DNA from: Orientallactaga sibirica
Taxonomy: Eukaryota > Chordata > Mammalia > Rodentia > Dipodidae
DNA length: 64,000 nucleotides
Direction: 5' to 3'
NCBI GenBank assembly: GCA_036365145.1
Contig: JAEOAD010000029.1
Coordinates: forward strand, 20,321,001-20,385,000
Below, piece after piece: positions 21,481-32,874 of the stretch (within the stretch, counting starts at the first letter, position 1; each line of letters opens with the position of its first letter). The notes below the pieces were generated by a model, which was given only the letters and a program-made list of their open reading frames with translations, was not told the DNA's origin and made no database searches. The translations under genes and the position numbers were made by a program.

Positions 21481-22261
21481 TAGTTTAAAATAACAAAAAA
21501 AAAATAAAAATAGCAGATTTAAAAGTTTACTATTTTTCATCCATGTCCCACAATATCTGTGTTAATGGGAATTTCTCATAATCAATGTTTGAATTTTGTA
21601 ATACAAATATTGTTTTAAAAGTTCACTTATATAAATCTTCCTTTTCTACTTTGTCATTGACAGTGGTAGAGTAAGAAACACTGAGTGTTTTCTTATCTTT
21701 AAGGAGTACAGATGATATGAAGGGTGATGTAAATTCTATTTTACTGAAACAACCAATAGTCACATTTGTTAATTTATGGACTAAATGTAATCAAGCTGAT
21801 ATTTTAACTTGAGATATAGATATAAGTGTCTACATGCATTTGTGGATATTGAATATTTTCAGTTACTCACATTATATTTAATTTCTTCCTGGGCTAGAGC
21901 TGTGGTTTGGCAGACTCTCTAGTGATGATGAAAAACTAGAGGAACACAGCCAGCTACAAAATTGCCACTTACTAAACTCCTCATCAGTTCATGTCTGCCT
22001 TCTTTGAAGAGTGATTTCATGGCTTTCCTCTATAGCCCTAATGCCCTTTGCAAGATAAATACCCTCCTAAGTGGTCACATCTGATTTCTTTTGGCCCACA
22101 AAATGCTTACTCAATGAAATAAACCACCATTGCTACTTTCTTCACTTGACATTAAATCAAATTTTGTAGCAAAGCAACATTGAAGACCAAATTGTGTGTG
22201 CTATTCATATAAATCATATTACTTTAAAAGTCATTAAATTTCACCAGGTCTTTAAGAGCAG
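21481..22261. other. AT-rich unique sequence
   Basis: No recognisable repeat or gene. Confidence 0.4.
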
Positions 22262-22660
22262 TTATTTTCTCATTTATTCATATTTGTATTCATTCAAAAA
22301 TACTTAATAGATGTTTTCACATAGTAAACATTGTGCCAACATCCTTTACCTTCAAAGATCTTGTCTAAGAGGCAAATATAACCAAGTAATGAAAACTATG
22401 CAGTCCAATGTCAAAGAACAACTTAGTCATCAAGACAATCTCTGTTTACATTGGAAATGTTACAAGTGAAAGAAGAATGGGTACATCTAGTAACTATTAG
22501 TATTTCATTATATGTACAGAAAAATAAAAGGTGTGATTAACCATACAATATCCTGTGGATAGCTTGAAAGGCTTTGCAGAACATTTTGATATTGAGACAG
22601 GTCTTAAAGTTGAATTCTTAAAGCATGCAAGAAGTAGTGAAGAGGATTTGGATTTAACAA
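22262..22660 (-). mobile_element. Probable L2 (LINE-2) remnant
   Basis: Plus-strand tcatttattcatatttgtat, the downstream cacatagtaaacattgtgcc block and ttgatattgagacaggtctt are arranged like the reverse complement of the mammalian L2 3' end. Divergence is heavy, as expected for this age. The call is by eye. Confidence 0.45.
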
Positions 22661-22684
22661 ATGCTCATCACACTTAGTAGGAGA

Positions 22685-23010
22685 GGTGCCAGATGAGAAC
22701 ACTCAACCAAAAGCAGCTGATAAGAGAAAACGTTTTAGTTTGGCTTTCAGTCTTAATGGGAACTTGATGATGGCAGAGAAAATATAGTCATAGAGTGATG
22801 CTGGATTGCACTCCTTGTGACATTAGGTGGAAAACATGAGCAAAAGAATGAGACAAACTAACACTGGCAAACTAGGGTCTAATCAATTTCAAGACTACCC
22901 TAGGGACACACCTCCTCCAGCAAAGCTCCACATCCCAAGTTGTCATCAACTGGAGACCAAGCATTCAAAACACATGACTCATGAGGGGCAACTGTCTCAA
23001 TCCTCTAGAG
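22685..23010 (-). mobile_element. Diverged MaLR-type LTR
   Basis: aaccaaaagcagctgataag, gatggcagagaaaat, aacactggcaaactagg and cacctcctccagcaaagctc appear in the order of antisense ORR1/MT-like LTRs. Ends are approximate. Confidence 0.65.
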
Positions 23011-23033
23011 GCTTGCATGAAAAATGTAACAGG

Positions 23034-23253
23034 GAGGGCTGGAGAGATGGCTCAGTATCATTTGCTGGCAAAGCCAAAGGACACAAGATAAATTCCCAGT
23101 ACCCCGGTAAAGCCTGGGTGGTGCATGTATCTGAAGTTTGTTTGTAGTGGCTAGAGGCCATGGAGCACCCATTTTCTGTCAGTGTCTGTCTCTTTATTTC
23201 TCTTTCATAAGTTAATAAATAAATAAAATCTTATAATCTTATAAAATGATTAT
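23034..23253 (+). mobile_element. B2 SINE, sense, with TSD
   Basis: Head gggctggagagatggctcag and an aataaataaataaa tail. A perfect 13-bp TSD, aaaatgtaacagg, lies at 23021-23033 and 23254-23266. Confidence 0.95.
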
Positions 23254-23266
23254 AAAATGTAACAGG

Positions 23267-24021
23267 TAAAGGTTGAATATGCTGGCATAGAGATGATCAG
23301 ATGAAAGAAATCATATTGGTAAAGATGAAGAACTCAGATACAGTCCTGAATAAGATGAAACATGATGGGAGTTTAAATGAATGGAGTTGCAATGCAATCT
23401 GACTTGTTATTCTGAAAAAAAATTATTTTCATGATACTTTAAAGGTTCTGGCAAATTCTCCATTCAGAGATATCCATGCCCAATACTATGATCTAGTGAG
23501 TTCACTCAATTATTTTCCATAGAGAGACATTATGCCCAATGCTATGATCCAGTGAGCTCACTCAGTTATTCACTTTGTCACTTCTTGTCACTTCTGTGTG
23601 AAATTTGATATTAAACTTTAATAAAGTTCTTACACAAGAGGGTATAAAGCATTATTGTTTGGTCTCATCCTACAACTGAGCCATCTCTCATTTCATGCTA
23701 ATACTAAAAACAAGGAAAACACTTTAATGTGGTATTTGATTGTGAAAATATGAAATAATGAAGCAAATGAATAGCAAGACATTATTACTAATATTAATAA
23801 GTATCAAGTAAATAACCAGCAGAAGTTAGTCATGTTATTTATGAATAATTGATAGATTTTTTTATCTTTGACTTTTATAAATATTTTCTCTCACACAGTT
23901 GAATTATAGATAATAAAACAACAAAAGAACTTTTTATTTTTATGTTCAGTTTCTCTGTAAACAAAGATGTGATTCAGAAAAAGAATTAATAAGTTCTGCA
24001 GTTTATTGGTATATCACCTAT
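23267..24021. other. AT-rich sequence with a 56-bp tandem duplication
   Basis: A local duplication at 23465-23577 (atgcccaatactatgatcta / atgcccaatgctatgatcca, starts at 23476 and 23532) is the only structure noted. No gene or mobile element is recognised in the rest. Confidence 0.6.
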
Positions 24022-24035
24022 TGAATGTGATTTTT

Positions 24036-24200
24036 TCTTTTTTTCTTTTTCTTTTTTGGTTTTTCAAGGTAGGGTCTCACTGTGGTCCAGGCTGACCTGG
24101 AATTAACTATGTAGTCTCAGGGTGGCCTCGAACTCTCAGCGATCCTCCTGCCTCTGCCTCCCAAGTGCTGGGATTAAAGGCGTGCGCCACCACGCCCGGC
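24036..24200 (-). mobile_element. B1 SINE, full-length, antisense, with TSD
   Basis: It ends with the complete head complement ggcgtgcgccaccacgcccg. A perfect 14-bp TSD, tgaatgtgattttt, is at 24022-24035 and 24201-24214. It is close to consensus and therefore young. Confidence 0.97.
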
Positions 24201-24214
24201 TGAATGTGATTTTT

Positions 24215-24742
24215 AATATAATTCATTTGTAATCAAAGGCATTTAGTTTCTGTGATTACAGAAGTTCTGCATGAACAGAAGTATATTGATTTCCTCAATC
24301 TCTAAACATGAACACCAATAGCAGTTGATTCTAACTACCCAATGACTACTTCCTCCAATTAGGGACTATGTGACCTTGTAAGCAAATATTCTTCTAACTG
24401 CACCATGAAGTCTGTGAAAACAGAATCATGAATTTTGTGAAAAGAGAAATGGTAATTAACTATGACTAAAACTTTGGTATTTTTTTTCTTTTGAAGTTCT
24501 GTGCATTTTTTTTTTTCTTTTATAGTTCATGTGCTTTTTGGTATACAAAAGTTTTTCTAAAATCCAAAGGCACTAAGATTTTGTCCTATGTTTTCTTAGT
24601 TTACTACCTGTTGTTTGAACTAGATACCATAAACTTCATAATTTGTAAAGAATAGACATTTATTTAGTTTCTACTCTGAGAGGTGAAGCCAGTTACAGAA
24701 AACAATATTATAGTTTTCTCTCATTGCAGTTACTTGATTTTT
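24215..24742. other. AT-rich unique sequence
   Basis: T-rich runs at 24481-24525. Nothing recognised. Confidence 0.4.
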
Positions 24743-24744
24743 TT

Positions 24745-24807
24745 TTAATTTTATTTATTTATTTATTTGATGGAGAGAGAAAGAGAAAGCAGCAGAGATA
24801 GAAATAG

Positions 24808-24888
<81 letters not shown>

Positions 24889-25021
24889 AATCAACATGAC
24901 AGGGCCTCCAGCCACTGCAAGTGAACTCCAGATGCATGTGCCACCTTCTGTATCTGGCTTATGTAGGTCCTGGGAAATTGAATCTGGGTCCCTTGCCTTA
25001 ACCACCAAGCCATCTCTCTAT
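24745..25021 (-). mobile_element. B2 SINE with GATA expansion, antisense
   Basis: The ttatttatttatttatttg tail, GA-rich tract and long GATA array precede a typical antisense B2 body (gggcctccagccactgcaag ... ccatctctct). The very head (ccagccc) is lost at the junction with the inverted repeat. Confidence 0.92.
24809..24888. repeat. (GATA)n microsatellite
   Basis: About 19 GATA units with one gatgata interruption at 24841, long enough to be length-polymorphic. Confidence 0.97.
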
Positions 25022-25039
25022 TTCCATTTTATTTTATTT

Positions 25040-25249
25040 TACCCACCTTGTTGCTATTACAGGCCCTAAGCCTTACTTGGTATGTTATCAGTTTTTCTCT
25101 GTAGCTTCTATATTTCTGCTATGATGCATCCCTCCATTTGCTTGTCATACATTCATTCCCCTAATCGCTCCCCTACTTCTCCTCATTCCAAGCCTCATTT
25201 TACTTTTATGTTCAGGACACATAGATACATAACCACACCACACACACCA

Positions 25250-25280
<31 letters not shown>
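25040..25280 (+). repeat. Left arm of a long inverted repeat
   Basis: Reverse complement of 25444-25673. From acccaccttg through ggacacatagatacataacc only about four mismatches are visible over ~200 bases. The inner end is a CA microsatellite (25230-25280). The same short frame (MLSVFLCSFYISAMMHPSIC...) appears in both arms on opposite strands, which shows the duplication rather than a gene. Confidence 0.95.
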
Positions 25281-25283
<3 letters not shown>

Positions 25284-25307
25284 CATTTTATGTTTCTATA
25301 TAAAATC

Positions 25308-25440
25308 TGAAACCAGGTATGGGGGTCACTCCTTTAATCCCAGCACGTGGAAGGCAGAGATAGGAGGATTGCCATGAGTTCAAGGCCAGCTTGAGACTAC
25401 ATATTGAATTACAGGTCAAACTGGGCTAGAGTGAGATCCT
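25308..25440 (+). mobile_element. B1 SINE in spacer of inverted repeat
   Basis: ccaggtatgggggtcactcc, ggaggattgccatgagttca and ctgggctagagtgagatcct are B1. It lacks a normal poly-A tail and instead runs directly into the GT-rich start of the right arm. Confidence 0.85.
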
Positions 25441-25443
25441 CTG

Positions 25444-25673
25444 CGTGTATGTGTGTGTGTGTGTGTGTGTGGTGGTGTGGTTATGTATCTATGTGTCCTG
25501 AACATAAAAGTAAAATGAGGCTTGGAATGAGGAGAAGTAGGGGAGAGATTAGGGGAATGAATGTATGACAAGCAAATGGAGGGATGCATCATGGCAGAAA
25601 TATAGAAGCTACAGAGAAAAACTGATAACATACCAAGTAAGGCTTAGGGCCTGTAATAGTGACAAGGTGGGTA
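25444..25673 (-). repeat. Right arm of a long inverted repeat
   Basis: It begins with a GT run, ends gacaaggtgggta and continues without a break into L1 3'-UTR-like sequence from about 25700-25800. This arm is probably the original and the left arm a fold-back copy. Confidence 0.93.
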
Positions 25674-26085
25674 GAAACACTCTGAAGGACAAAGCTCCCC
25701 CTAGAATCAGAGACCCTAATTATCCTACAGTGAATACCAACAACCCTACTAAGAACCCACAGGGAAATGGGGACCAGGAAAGGGGTTATAATACAACTTG
25801 TGTTACCAGATATACAAAGACACAGAGGCTTCCAAGACCTCATCCCTGAAGTAGAACTAAAATGAACCCACTGTGGCTCAGGGAAATTCATGGAAGAGGG
25901 GGTGGAAAGAGTGTTAGAGCCACAAGTTGGGTAACTATGCACAGAGACATTACCTCTCCCCCATAACTGTTGGCTACCCCTATAATGCATGACCCACATT
26001 CCCCAATGAGGAAGGTCACTTCAGAGTTGGGGAGGACAGGGACATTCACCAACGTGAATGTATAATTAAAATAAATAAAAAATTT
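25674..26085 (+). mobile_element. L1 3'-UTR terminal fragment
   Basis: From about 25800 it matches the terminal 3'-UTR of the L1 at 14790-15075 (gaagtagaactaaaatgaac, ggctcagggaaattcatgga, gagccacaagttgggt). It ends in an aataaataaaaaatttt tail. Confidence 0.88.
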
Positions 26086-26119
26086 TAAAAGTTAATTAGT
26101 CAATAAGAAACTCTAAGGT

Positions 26120-26320
26120 GGGCTGGAGAAATGGCTTAGCAGCTAAGGCAGTTGCCTGTGAAGTCTAAGGACCCAGGTTTGAGTCCCCAGCACCCACATA
26201 AGCCAGATGCACATGATGGCCACATGTGTCTGGAGTTCATTTGTAGGTGCTAGAGGCTGTGGCATGTCCCTTCAATCTCTCAATCTCCCTCAACTAAATA
26301 AAAATATAAAATATTGAAAA
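26120..26320 (+). mobile_element. B2 SINE, sense
   Basis: gggctggagaaatggcttag head, aggacccaggtttgagtccc core and agccagatgcacatgatgg. The CT tail is short and impure, followed by aaataaaaat. Confidence 0.9.
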
Positions 26321-26489
26321 AGGGGATATGGGGAAGGGAGTGAGGTGAAGGGGAGGGATATACAAAACTAAAGACTTTATGAATAAATACTATATATAAA
26401 CCTAATTCTTCATTAGCCATTTAAAATACATGACCTCATTAAAAAGAGAAAGAGAGGCAGGAAGGAAGGGAAGGGGAGAAAAAGAGACT

Positions 26490-27775
26490 TTGGGTGGATG
26501 TACCCTGCTAAGTTTAGAAAGTTTTACTATGAAATCAAAGGCTATTGCTAGTAAATCACAGTGTCAGGCATGAGTCCCCTCCCCCAATGAGATGGTCTGG
26601 GAAGCATATGGGGTCAAAAACAGTACAGGCCATTTCCATAATACTAACAATCAGAACTAGGTGGTAAGACCCTGTTATGGAAGGCAGCACGGGCTGTAGT
26701 CCTAGGACATTGAGAAATCAAGCTAGAACTGAGATGGAAGTTATCTTCCTGCTGCCTATCTATTATAATGCTGGGATGTTCTATATAAGCTGCTGGTGGA
26801 GAAAAGTCATCAACAGTGTGAACAAATAGTGGATTCTACAATGTACAGAATCAACCAGCCAAGAAAGAGGTACTCACCAGTGCAATAATGGTACATAAGT
26901 TATAGAGGTAATTAACTGCTCTCTGGTTGGATATTAGGCCCAGTCAGTGGGAGAGAATTTATACCTGGTATAGACAACCCATTCAAAAGCTTGGAAGCTT
27001 ATCAATATTAGAAAGAATCTCCCATTGTTATTCAGCTAAATAGAAATATTATGTCCATGAATAATCCTTCTAAATATACATCATTATTCCCTTTGAAAGG
27101 TGTTGTTCTTGCTCTTGTTTAGAGATCCTGCTTTTGGCAGATGCTAATATGGGAGACTCAAGACTAACCAAAATGACAAGAGAAATCCAAGTGCCTACTC
27201 CTGGATGTGTTATCTCTATGACAGCTGCCAAGGTCCAGACAACATTATAGAGGAAGTGGTGGATTAAATATGATTTCTATTCTCAATGCTAGCCTGAGAT
27301 CCTTCTCTGTGGACAGGTGGGAAGACACTGATGAGACTCAAAACTCATCTAAGCTGAAATTAATAGGCTATCAAATGTTTAACACTAAAGGAGATTTCTA
27401 ACATGTTCTGTGGGGTTCAGAAATCAATGTGGAAAAGAGGGCAGAAAGAATGTAAGAGTTATAGGGTCAGAAGGGGTGCTGTGAGGCACTATTCTGATAT
27501 GAGCAAATTGGTGCATACATGATTCCTCAGTGGTTAATGGAAACCCAACAAGATCAGCAAGGTTCTGAGCACATAAACATTTTGACATAGAAGTTAGAGG
27601 ATGGCAAAAGGAATAGAACAAAACACAAACAAAAAAAAAAAAAAAAAAAAACTTCACTTAAACAGGAGAGTCCTCAGTGGATTAGAGTGGGTGAGAAGGA
27701 ACAAAAAGGATGAAGTGATGTTAAAAGTATGTGTTCACATATTAAAGTTACCAATAAAAATTATTAAAAATTGTA
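26490..27775 (+). mobile_element. Old L1 3'-UTR remnant
   Basis: Shares blocks with 30130-31260: a ggctattgctagtaaatcac block, ggacattgagaaatcaagct, and a late gaggaagtggtggatt block. It includes the widespread rodent L1 motif gagggcagaaagaatgtaag at 27437. It ends with an A-run (27629-27650) and a tail near gttaccaataaaaatt. No coding part remains. Confidence 0.75.
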
Positions 27776-27779
27776 TTAT

Positions 27780-27998
27780 GGGGCTGGAGAGATGGATTAG
27801 TGTTAAGGCATTTGCCTGGAAAGCCAAAGGACCCAGGTTCAATTCCCCAGGACCCACATAAGCCAGATGCGCAAAGGGACACATGCATCTGGAGTTGTTT
27901 TCAGTGGCTAGAGACCCATTCTCTTTCCTTCCCACTCTCCCTCTTTCTTCCTGACTATTTCTAGCTCTCTCTCAAATAAATAAAGAAAAATATAATAC
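27780..27998 (+). mobile_element. B2 SINE, sense
   Basis: gggctggagagatggattag head, ccaaaggacccaggttcaat core and a ctctctcaaataaataaaga tail. It is inserted at the 3' end of the preceding L1 remnant. Confidence 0.93.
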
Positions 27999-28577
27999 TT
28001 TAAAAAATATTACATTCTGTGAGCAACAAATAATATTTTAGGTATACACATATTAGCTTTAATAATATTTTTGTTATTTTCACTTATTAAATGAAATATT
28101 TACCAGATCATACATATGGCATAAAGTCATCTACAATTTGTTCTGATACATGAAAATTTGTAAATACAATTAAAATTTGGACAATTTATAATCTAAAATA
28201 TTAAGTGATTGTGTTCACATTGTGAGATTATTTTTCCTTTATTTCTTTTACTTCATTCATATCATTTACTACAATGAATATGGAAATTAAAAAAAAAGTT
28301 TGAACAAGTACTAAGACTGAATTGCATTCCATTCACAAATGAAAATTATATATTTTGAGGTGAAGGAGAAAGTAAATGCTACAATAGAAAATTGTTTGAA
28401 TAAAGCTAACAAGCATAGACAAGACAGCAAGTCAGTATATCTCTTAAGTCTGGGATCAGAGCCAGATGAAGTTTGAATATCATGAGTAGGAATTAGTAAC
28501 ATGAATTGTGTCCACCATATACATTCCAGAAAACTCTATGTTCACATGAACCATTTGGAGGGGAAAAATGCATTAAT
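27999..28577. other. AT-rich unique sequence
   Basis: Very AT-rich; no repeat or gene recognised. Confidence 0.4.
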
Positions 28578-28900
28578 TCCTCAGAATCTATGGGATATTA
28601 CCTTCAGGACCTTCTGTGGATACTAAAATCCATGGATATTTAAGTTCCTTATAAAATTGTATAATATTTGCCTAGGGCATAGGTACATCCTTCCAAACAT
28701 TTTAAATCACTGGCATATTACTTAAAAAATGAAATACAATACTCAAACATAGCTACTCAAACAATACAATGCTATAAAATAATTATTACATAGTATTTCA
28801 GAGAATAATAAAAATAATCTTTACATGTTAATTCAGACATTTTTCTGCCTCAGTTGGTTGACTCTGCAGGCTCCATACCCCAGATCTGGAGATTCTGATG
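28578..28900. mobile_element. Probable Tigger-type DNA transposon remnant
   Basis: The block cctcagaatctatgggatat ... aaaatccatggatatttaag, then gtataatatttgcctagggc and ggcatattacttaaa, follows the order of the mammalian Tigger-group MITEs whose consensus carries (g)cggat palindromes. The CpG-rich motifs have decayed to tggat. No transposase frame remains. Confidence 0.55.
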
Positions 28901-29399
28901 TATCAGTAATATGGTGCAGATTAGTTGTGATGCAAACATTTAGCAATTCATAGGGAAACATTTTTTTCAAAGTGAAAACATAAAGGTTTAACTTTATTTT
29001 ATCATTACCACATAAAGTTTAATTTTTATAAGATATTAAAAATTTCAAGTTCTTTATTAAAGAAATTACAAATATCCATTGTTTGATAAATTCAAATCAT
29101 ATAAACTAAGCTAAAATCAAATACTTAGAATAACTTTCAACATAGGAGCTATATAATAATATAAATGACAAAGGGCCCAATGAAGCAACATTTTCCTATG
29201 TTCAGAAAATAACACAAAAAACATTGCAAATATTCAGATCTGTTTGGGCATTTTTTTAAAATCTTCAAATGTTTTATATATTCCCTGTCAAGCTCCTTGA
29301 CCAGAATGATTAAGGGAAGCATATAGGCTTGTAGCAATAGATTTTCTATGTACAATACAACAAATAAGTCACCTACAATGCTGACAACATCTGCTTTTT
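28901..29399. other. AT-rich unique sequence
   Basis: Nothing recognised. The minus-strand frame 29149-29355 has no family signature. Confidence 0.35.
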
Positions 29400-30125
29400 C
29401 TTGAGAAATGTGTTTTCCTTAATTTATCAACTCCATATTAACTTCACCACAAACCCCGAAATAGAACAACTGCACACATTCTTCAAAGTCTGTTGCTTGC
29501 TTTCCCACCTGACAATTAACCGATAGAGAAAAATACCAGTCACAGTTGAGCTGGATCCAGGAAAACCATATTTGAGGGTAACAACTGTTCTCACCTCACT
29601 CTCAGTCATTAACCAGTTTTGTAGGCTACCATGCTACATACTTTGTGAACTGTGATAGCAAATGAGTGAAGAAGGACCTCTTCATAATTTGTAATGAACC
29701 ATGGTGCTGACTCTTTTCACTTATCAGGCACAACCAAATCTTTGTATAAATCAGCAGAACAGAGAAAGAGGAAACTTCTCAGAGTGGCAGAAGTGTCACC
29801 ATGACTGAGATTTGTTGAACCACAGAATGAATTCCATCCTGATCATCTGTTGTAGTCTTGTCACACACAATATTGAACTGCTATCTCTCATGGACCTCAC
29901 CACTTTCACCACTGAAAGTGACTGCCACCAGCCTCTGAACGGAGCACTAGTGCAGACAATCATTTTGTGGTTCTACAACATTGTTTTATGAGAGATTATT
30001 GTGAGCTCAGGGCTGGTAGTTATAAACAAAGTGAGTCTGTACTTTTGCACTAAAGAATTCCAATTGATGTATGTCACCTGATATAAAATTCTGTTGTCAA
30101 ATGAAAAGAACTCACCACGATTTCA
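29400..30125 (-). pseudogene. Possible decayed processed pseudogene, parent unknown
   Basis: This ~700-bp block is less AT-rich than its flanks and matches none of the repeat families seen here. On the minus strand, frame fragments such as TGIFLYRLIVRWESKQQ (from 29427-29609) and FNIVCDKTTTDDQDG (around 29850) look protein-like but are broken by stops and frameshifts. A weak resemblance to mannose-6-phosphate-receptor-like membrane proteins was considered and not supported. It could equally be unique non-coding DNA. Confidence 0.2.
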
Positions 30126-30129
30126 ATAC

Positions 30130-31260
30130 TACCTCATAGGGTTGTTACCATGTACTAGGGATAGCTGGCAGTGCCATGGCCAGGTCACAGGTCAAGACAG
30201 TGATTTCTCTTGGCAACCAGGATCTTTCAGCAGTTACCAATAGGCTGTTGCTAGTAAATCAGAGTGACAGAAGAGGATCACCCCCAACAGTAAGTTATTG
30301 GATAGGCACACACATGAGTCCTCTAAAACAAGGCAAGCCATTGCCAAAGCACTTAGCCACACAGAAGAACTGAATGGTATGACCATATGTCTGAAGACGC
30401 CACAGGCAGTAGTCACAGGACATTGAGAAATTAAGCTGGAACTAAGACGGAAGTCAAATCCTGGATGGCTAGCTGCCATATTGCTGGAAAGCTTTATACA
30501 AGCTTCTGGGGGGTGGTGGAATTCACTAACACTGGGAACAAGCAGTGGATTGTGCAACCATTCAGGCAAGATTAACCCACCAGTGAAATAAGTCATGGGT
30601 GTAATCAATTTCTCTCTTATTGAATACGAGGTCCATTTAGAGGGAGGGAATTCAAGCCTGGCACTGAGAAATAAGTCAGACGCCTGTGCCTTAGAAGATG
30701 ATATATCCTAGAGGGAAGCTTCTTCCACTGATTTTTTTTTTTTTTTTTTTTTTGCGAAATGGGCAGGATATGCCCATTAAAAAGTCTTCTTGCAATATAG
30801 GTTTATTCCCTTTGATCAATCCTGCTCTCTTAGCTTGAGAACCTGCTCTTTAGAGATGACTGTGAATACCACAGAAACTCAAGACCTATCACAATGATGA
30901 GAAGAGAGGCATCAGTCTAGCACAGGACAATTCATCTCTATCATATCTGCCAGTGTTCAGGAAACATTACAGAGGAAGTGGAGGATCCCTCTCTTTCTCT
31001 TCAATATACGTATATGTGTATGTATGTATGTGTATACATATATATATATGCTGTTCTAACTGCTAGCCTGAGAACTTCCTCCAAGGAGAAGGGGGTAGAC
31101 ATTGAGGACACTCAAAATAAATCAAATCTGAAAATCAGATATTGAGTAGAGCCCTCAATGGAAAGGGAGTGGAGGAAAAGAGACATAAATATATAACCTG
31201 ATGGGAATTTGAGCAATCGCAATGTATGCATATGTTAAAATTCTCAATAAATATTAAAAG
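30130..31260 (+). mobile_element. Old L1 3'-UTR remnant
   Basis: Homologous in order to 26490-27775 (ggctgttgctagtaaatcag, caggacattgagaaattaag, acattacagaggaagtggag). A T-run at 30732-30753 interrupts it. It ends at ttctcaataaatattaaaag, directly before a B2. The 124-codon frame at 30234-30608 lies inside and is not a gene. Confidence 0.72.
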
Positions 31261-31263
31261 CAA

Positions 31264-31455
31264 GGGCTAGAGAGATAGCCCAGCTGTTAAAGGCACTTGC
31301 TTGCAAGGCCTTACAGCCTGAATTTGATTCCCTAGTACCATGTGAGCCAGATGCACAAAGTGGCACTTGAATTTGGAATTCATTTGCAGTGCCAAAAGCC
31401 CTGGCATGTCCATTCTCTCTCTCTCTCTCTGAAAATAAATAAAGAAAAATATTTT
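31264..31455 (+). mobile_element. B2 SINE, sense (older of a tandem pair)
   Basis: gggctagagagatagcccag head and a tctctctctctctctgaaaa tail. It is more diverged than the copy inserted 16 bp downstream. Confidence 0.9.
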
Positions 31456-31470
31456 CTAAAAGTTGAAAAA

Positions 31471-31695
31471 GGGCTGGAGAGATGGCTTTGGTGGTTAAGG
31501 TGCTTTCTTGCAAGCTTGACAGCCCAGGTTCAAATCCCAAGTACCCACATAAAGCCAGATGCACAAAGTGTCACATGCATCTCAAGTTCATTTTCAGTGG
31601 CAGGAGGCCCTGGCATGCCCATTCCCTCCCTCCCCCCCCCTCTCTTTCTCTTTCCCTCTCTCCATGATTGCAAATAAAAATAAATATTTTTTTAA
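31471..31695 (+). mobile_element. B2 SINE, sense (younger of a tandem pair)
   Basis: gggctggagagatggctttg head, a mixed ccctccctcccccccc tract and an aaataaaaataaat tail. Same orientation as the preceding copy, as expected for insertion into its A-rich tail. Confidence 0.92.
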
Positions 31696-31699
31696 AGGA

Positions 31700-31900
31700 C
31701 AAAGAAATAAATAGGAGGTTGCTAAGAGCTCAACACTATAGGAGACTTCTGACATGTCCATCAAGGCTCAGGGAACCTTGTAGAAGAGATGGTGGAAAGA
31801 ATGTGATACATAGTGACATGGTGTACTATGAGACATTGTCTTCCCCCACAGGAACCAACTGTTGCAGAATTATTCTTTTTAAAATTTCCATAGTCAATTA
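31700..31900 (+). mobile_element. L1 3'-UTR fragment
   Basis: ggctcagggaaccttgtaga, agatggtggaaagaatgtga and the following gagacattgtcttcccccac block match the recurrent rodent L1 3'-UTR segment. Confidence 0.7.
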
Positions 31901-32248
31901 TATTTTTAGGTAATCTCTGAGCTAATTGCTAAACATAGACATTACTAAAAGTTAAGTTCCTTAAAGTTATTGGTGAGCAAATTAGATTGAAAATAAAAAC
32001 AATATCCTCTCAAAGCCCACTGATATCTAAAATGACTTATAACATTTTACTATAATACAAGTCAGGGTTAAACATTTTTAGTAAAACAGATTCAGCTATC
32101 AATATTTTTGGCTTTATATGCTACATGTTATCTATCAGAACTACTCAGGTCATTCTAGTATAAAACTAACCACACCCCCATATACTATATTAAAGTGCCA
32201 GGAAAACAGTGGTCAATTAAACTATGCTTATCATACTAAATTATAGAC
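31901..32248. other. AT-rich unique sequence
   Basis: Nothing recognised. Confidence 0.4.
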
Positions 32249-32318
32249 ATGGAACATAGTTTTGTGGTAGATCACTTGCCTACATAATGCCCAGGTTTAA
32301 ATTCAGCACTTGAAAAAT
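32249..32318 (+). mobile_element. Possible diverged ID-type SINE
   Basis: tttgtggtagatcacttgcc, taatgcccaggtttaaattc and agcacttgaaaaataaaatg parallel the ID element from box A through box B to the A tail. It is short and diverged. Confidence 0.45.
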
Positions 32319-32583
32319 AAAATGAATCAAATTGACAAACCACACTGGGCTGAAAGTCCATTATTTGCTGACATCTCCTATATATTTTTGTGGTACTTTG
32401 TATCTTTTTTACATTTATGGCAAAGAAGTCCTAAATTATAGAATGTCCATTTTTTCCCAAATCCACTTTAGTGGCTTCATGTGGGAAGCTTAAATTTGCT
32501 ATGATAGGAGTATAAACACCAAACTGACAATGCTACTAACCCAGTCTTTTACGTCTTACCCAGAAAACTGGTTGCTAAAAATT

Positions 32584-32781
32584 GGGGGTTGGAGAGATTG
32601 CTCAGTGGTTAAAGGTGCTTGCTTGTAAAACTTGATGGCCAAAGATCAGTTCCTCAGTACCCACATAAAGCCAGATACACAAACTGGCACGTGCATCTGG
32701 CATTTGTTTGCAGTGTCACGAGGCCCCAGTGCACCCATACTTTCTCTCTTTCTCTCTCTCTCTGTTTGCAAATAACTATAA
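32584..32781 (+). mobile_element. B2 SINE, sense
   Basis: ggttggagagattgctcagt head, then acataaagccagatacacaa. The tail region has become an AT dinucleotide repeat. Confidence 0.9.
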
Positions 32782-32784
32782 CTA

Positions 32785-32829
<45 letters not shown>
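32782..32829. repeat. (TA)n microsatellite in B2 tail
   Basis: About 48 bases of TA with one tac interruption. Confidence 0.95.
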
Positions 32830-32833
<4 letters not shown>

Positions 32834-32874
32834 TAAGGCATCATACTTCCCCTATATCTCAGTTACATTTTTGT

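Noticed and set aside
24755..25008. SIYLSIYLS-type repeat peptides
   Set aside because: Translation of the GATA/TATC microsatellite in a B2 tail.
25082..25631. Two similar short frames (MLSVFLCSFYISAMMHPSIC...) on opposite strands, as if a duplicated small gene
   Set aside because: They are the same DNA in the two arms of the inverted repeat, running into CA/GT microsatellites. There is no coding evidence beyond openness.
29427..29609. Possible mannose-6-phosphate receptor pseudogene
   Set aside because: Only a short hydrophobic segment looked similar, and the flanking residues did not follow the family. Left as unassigned.
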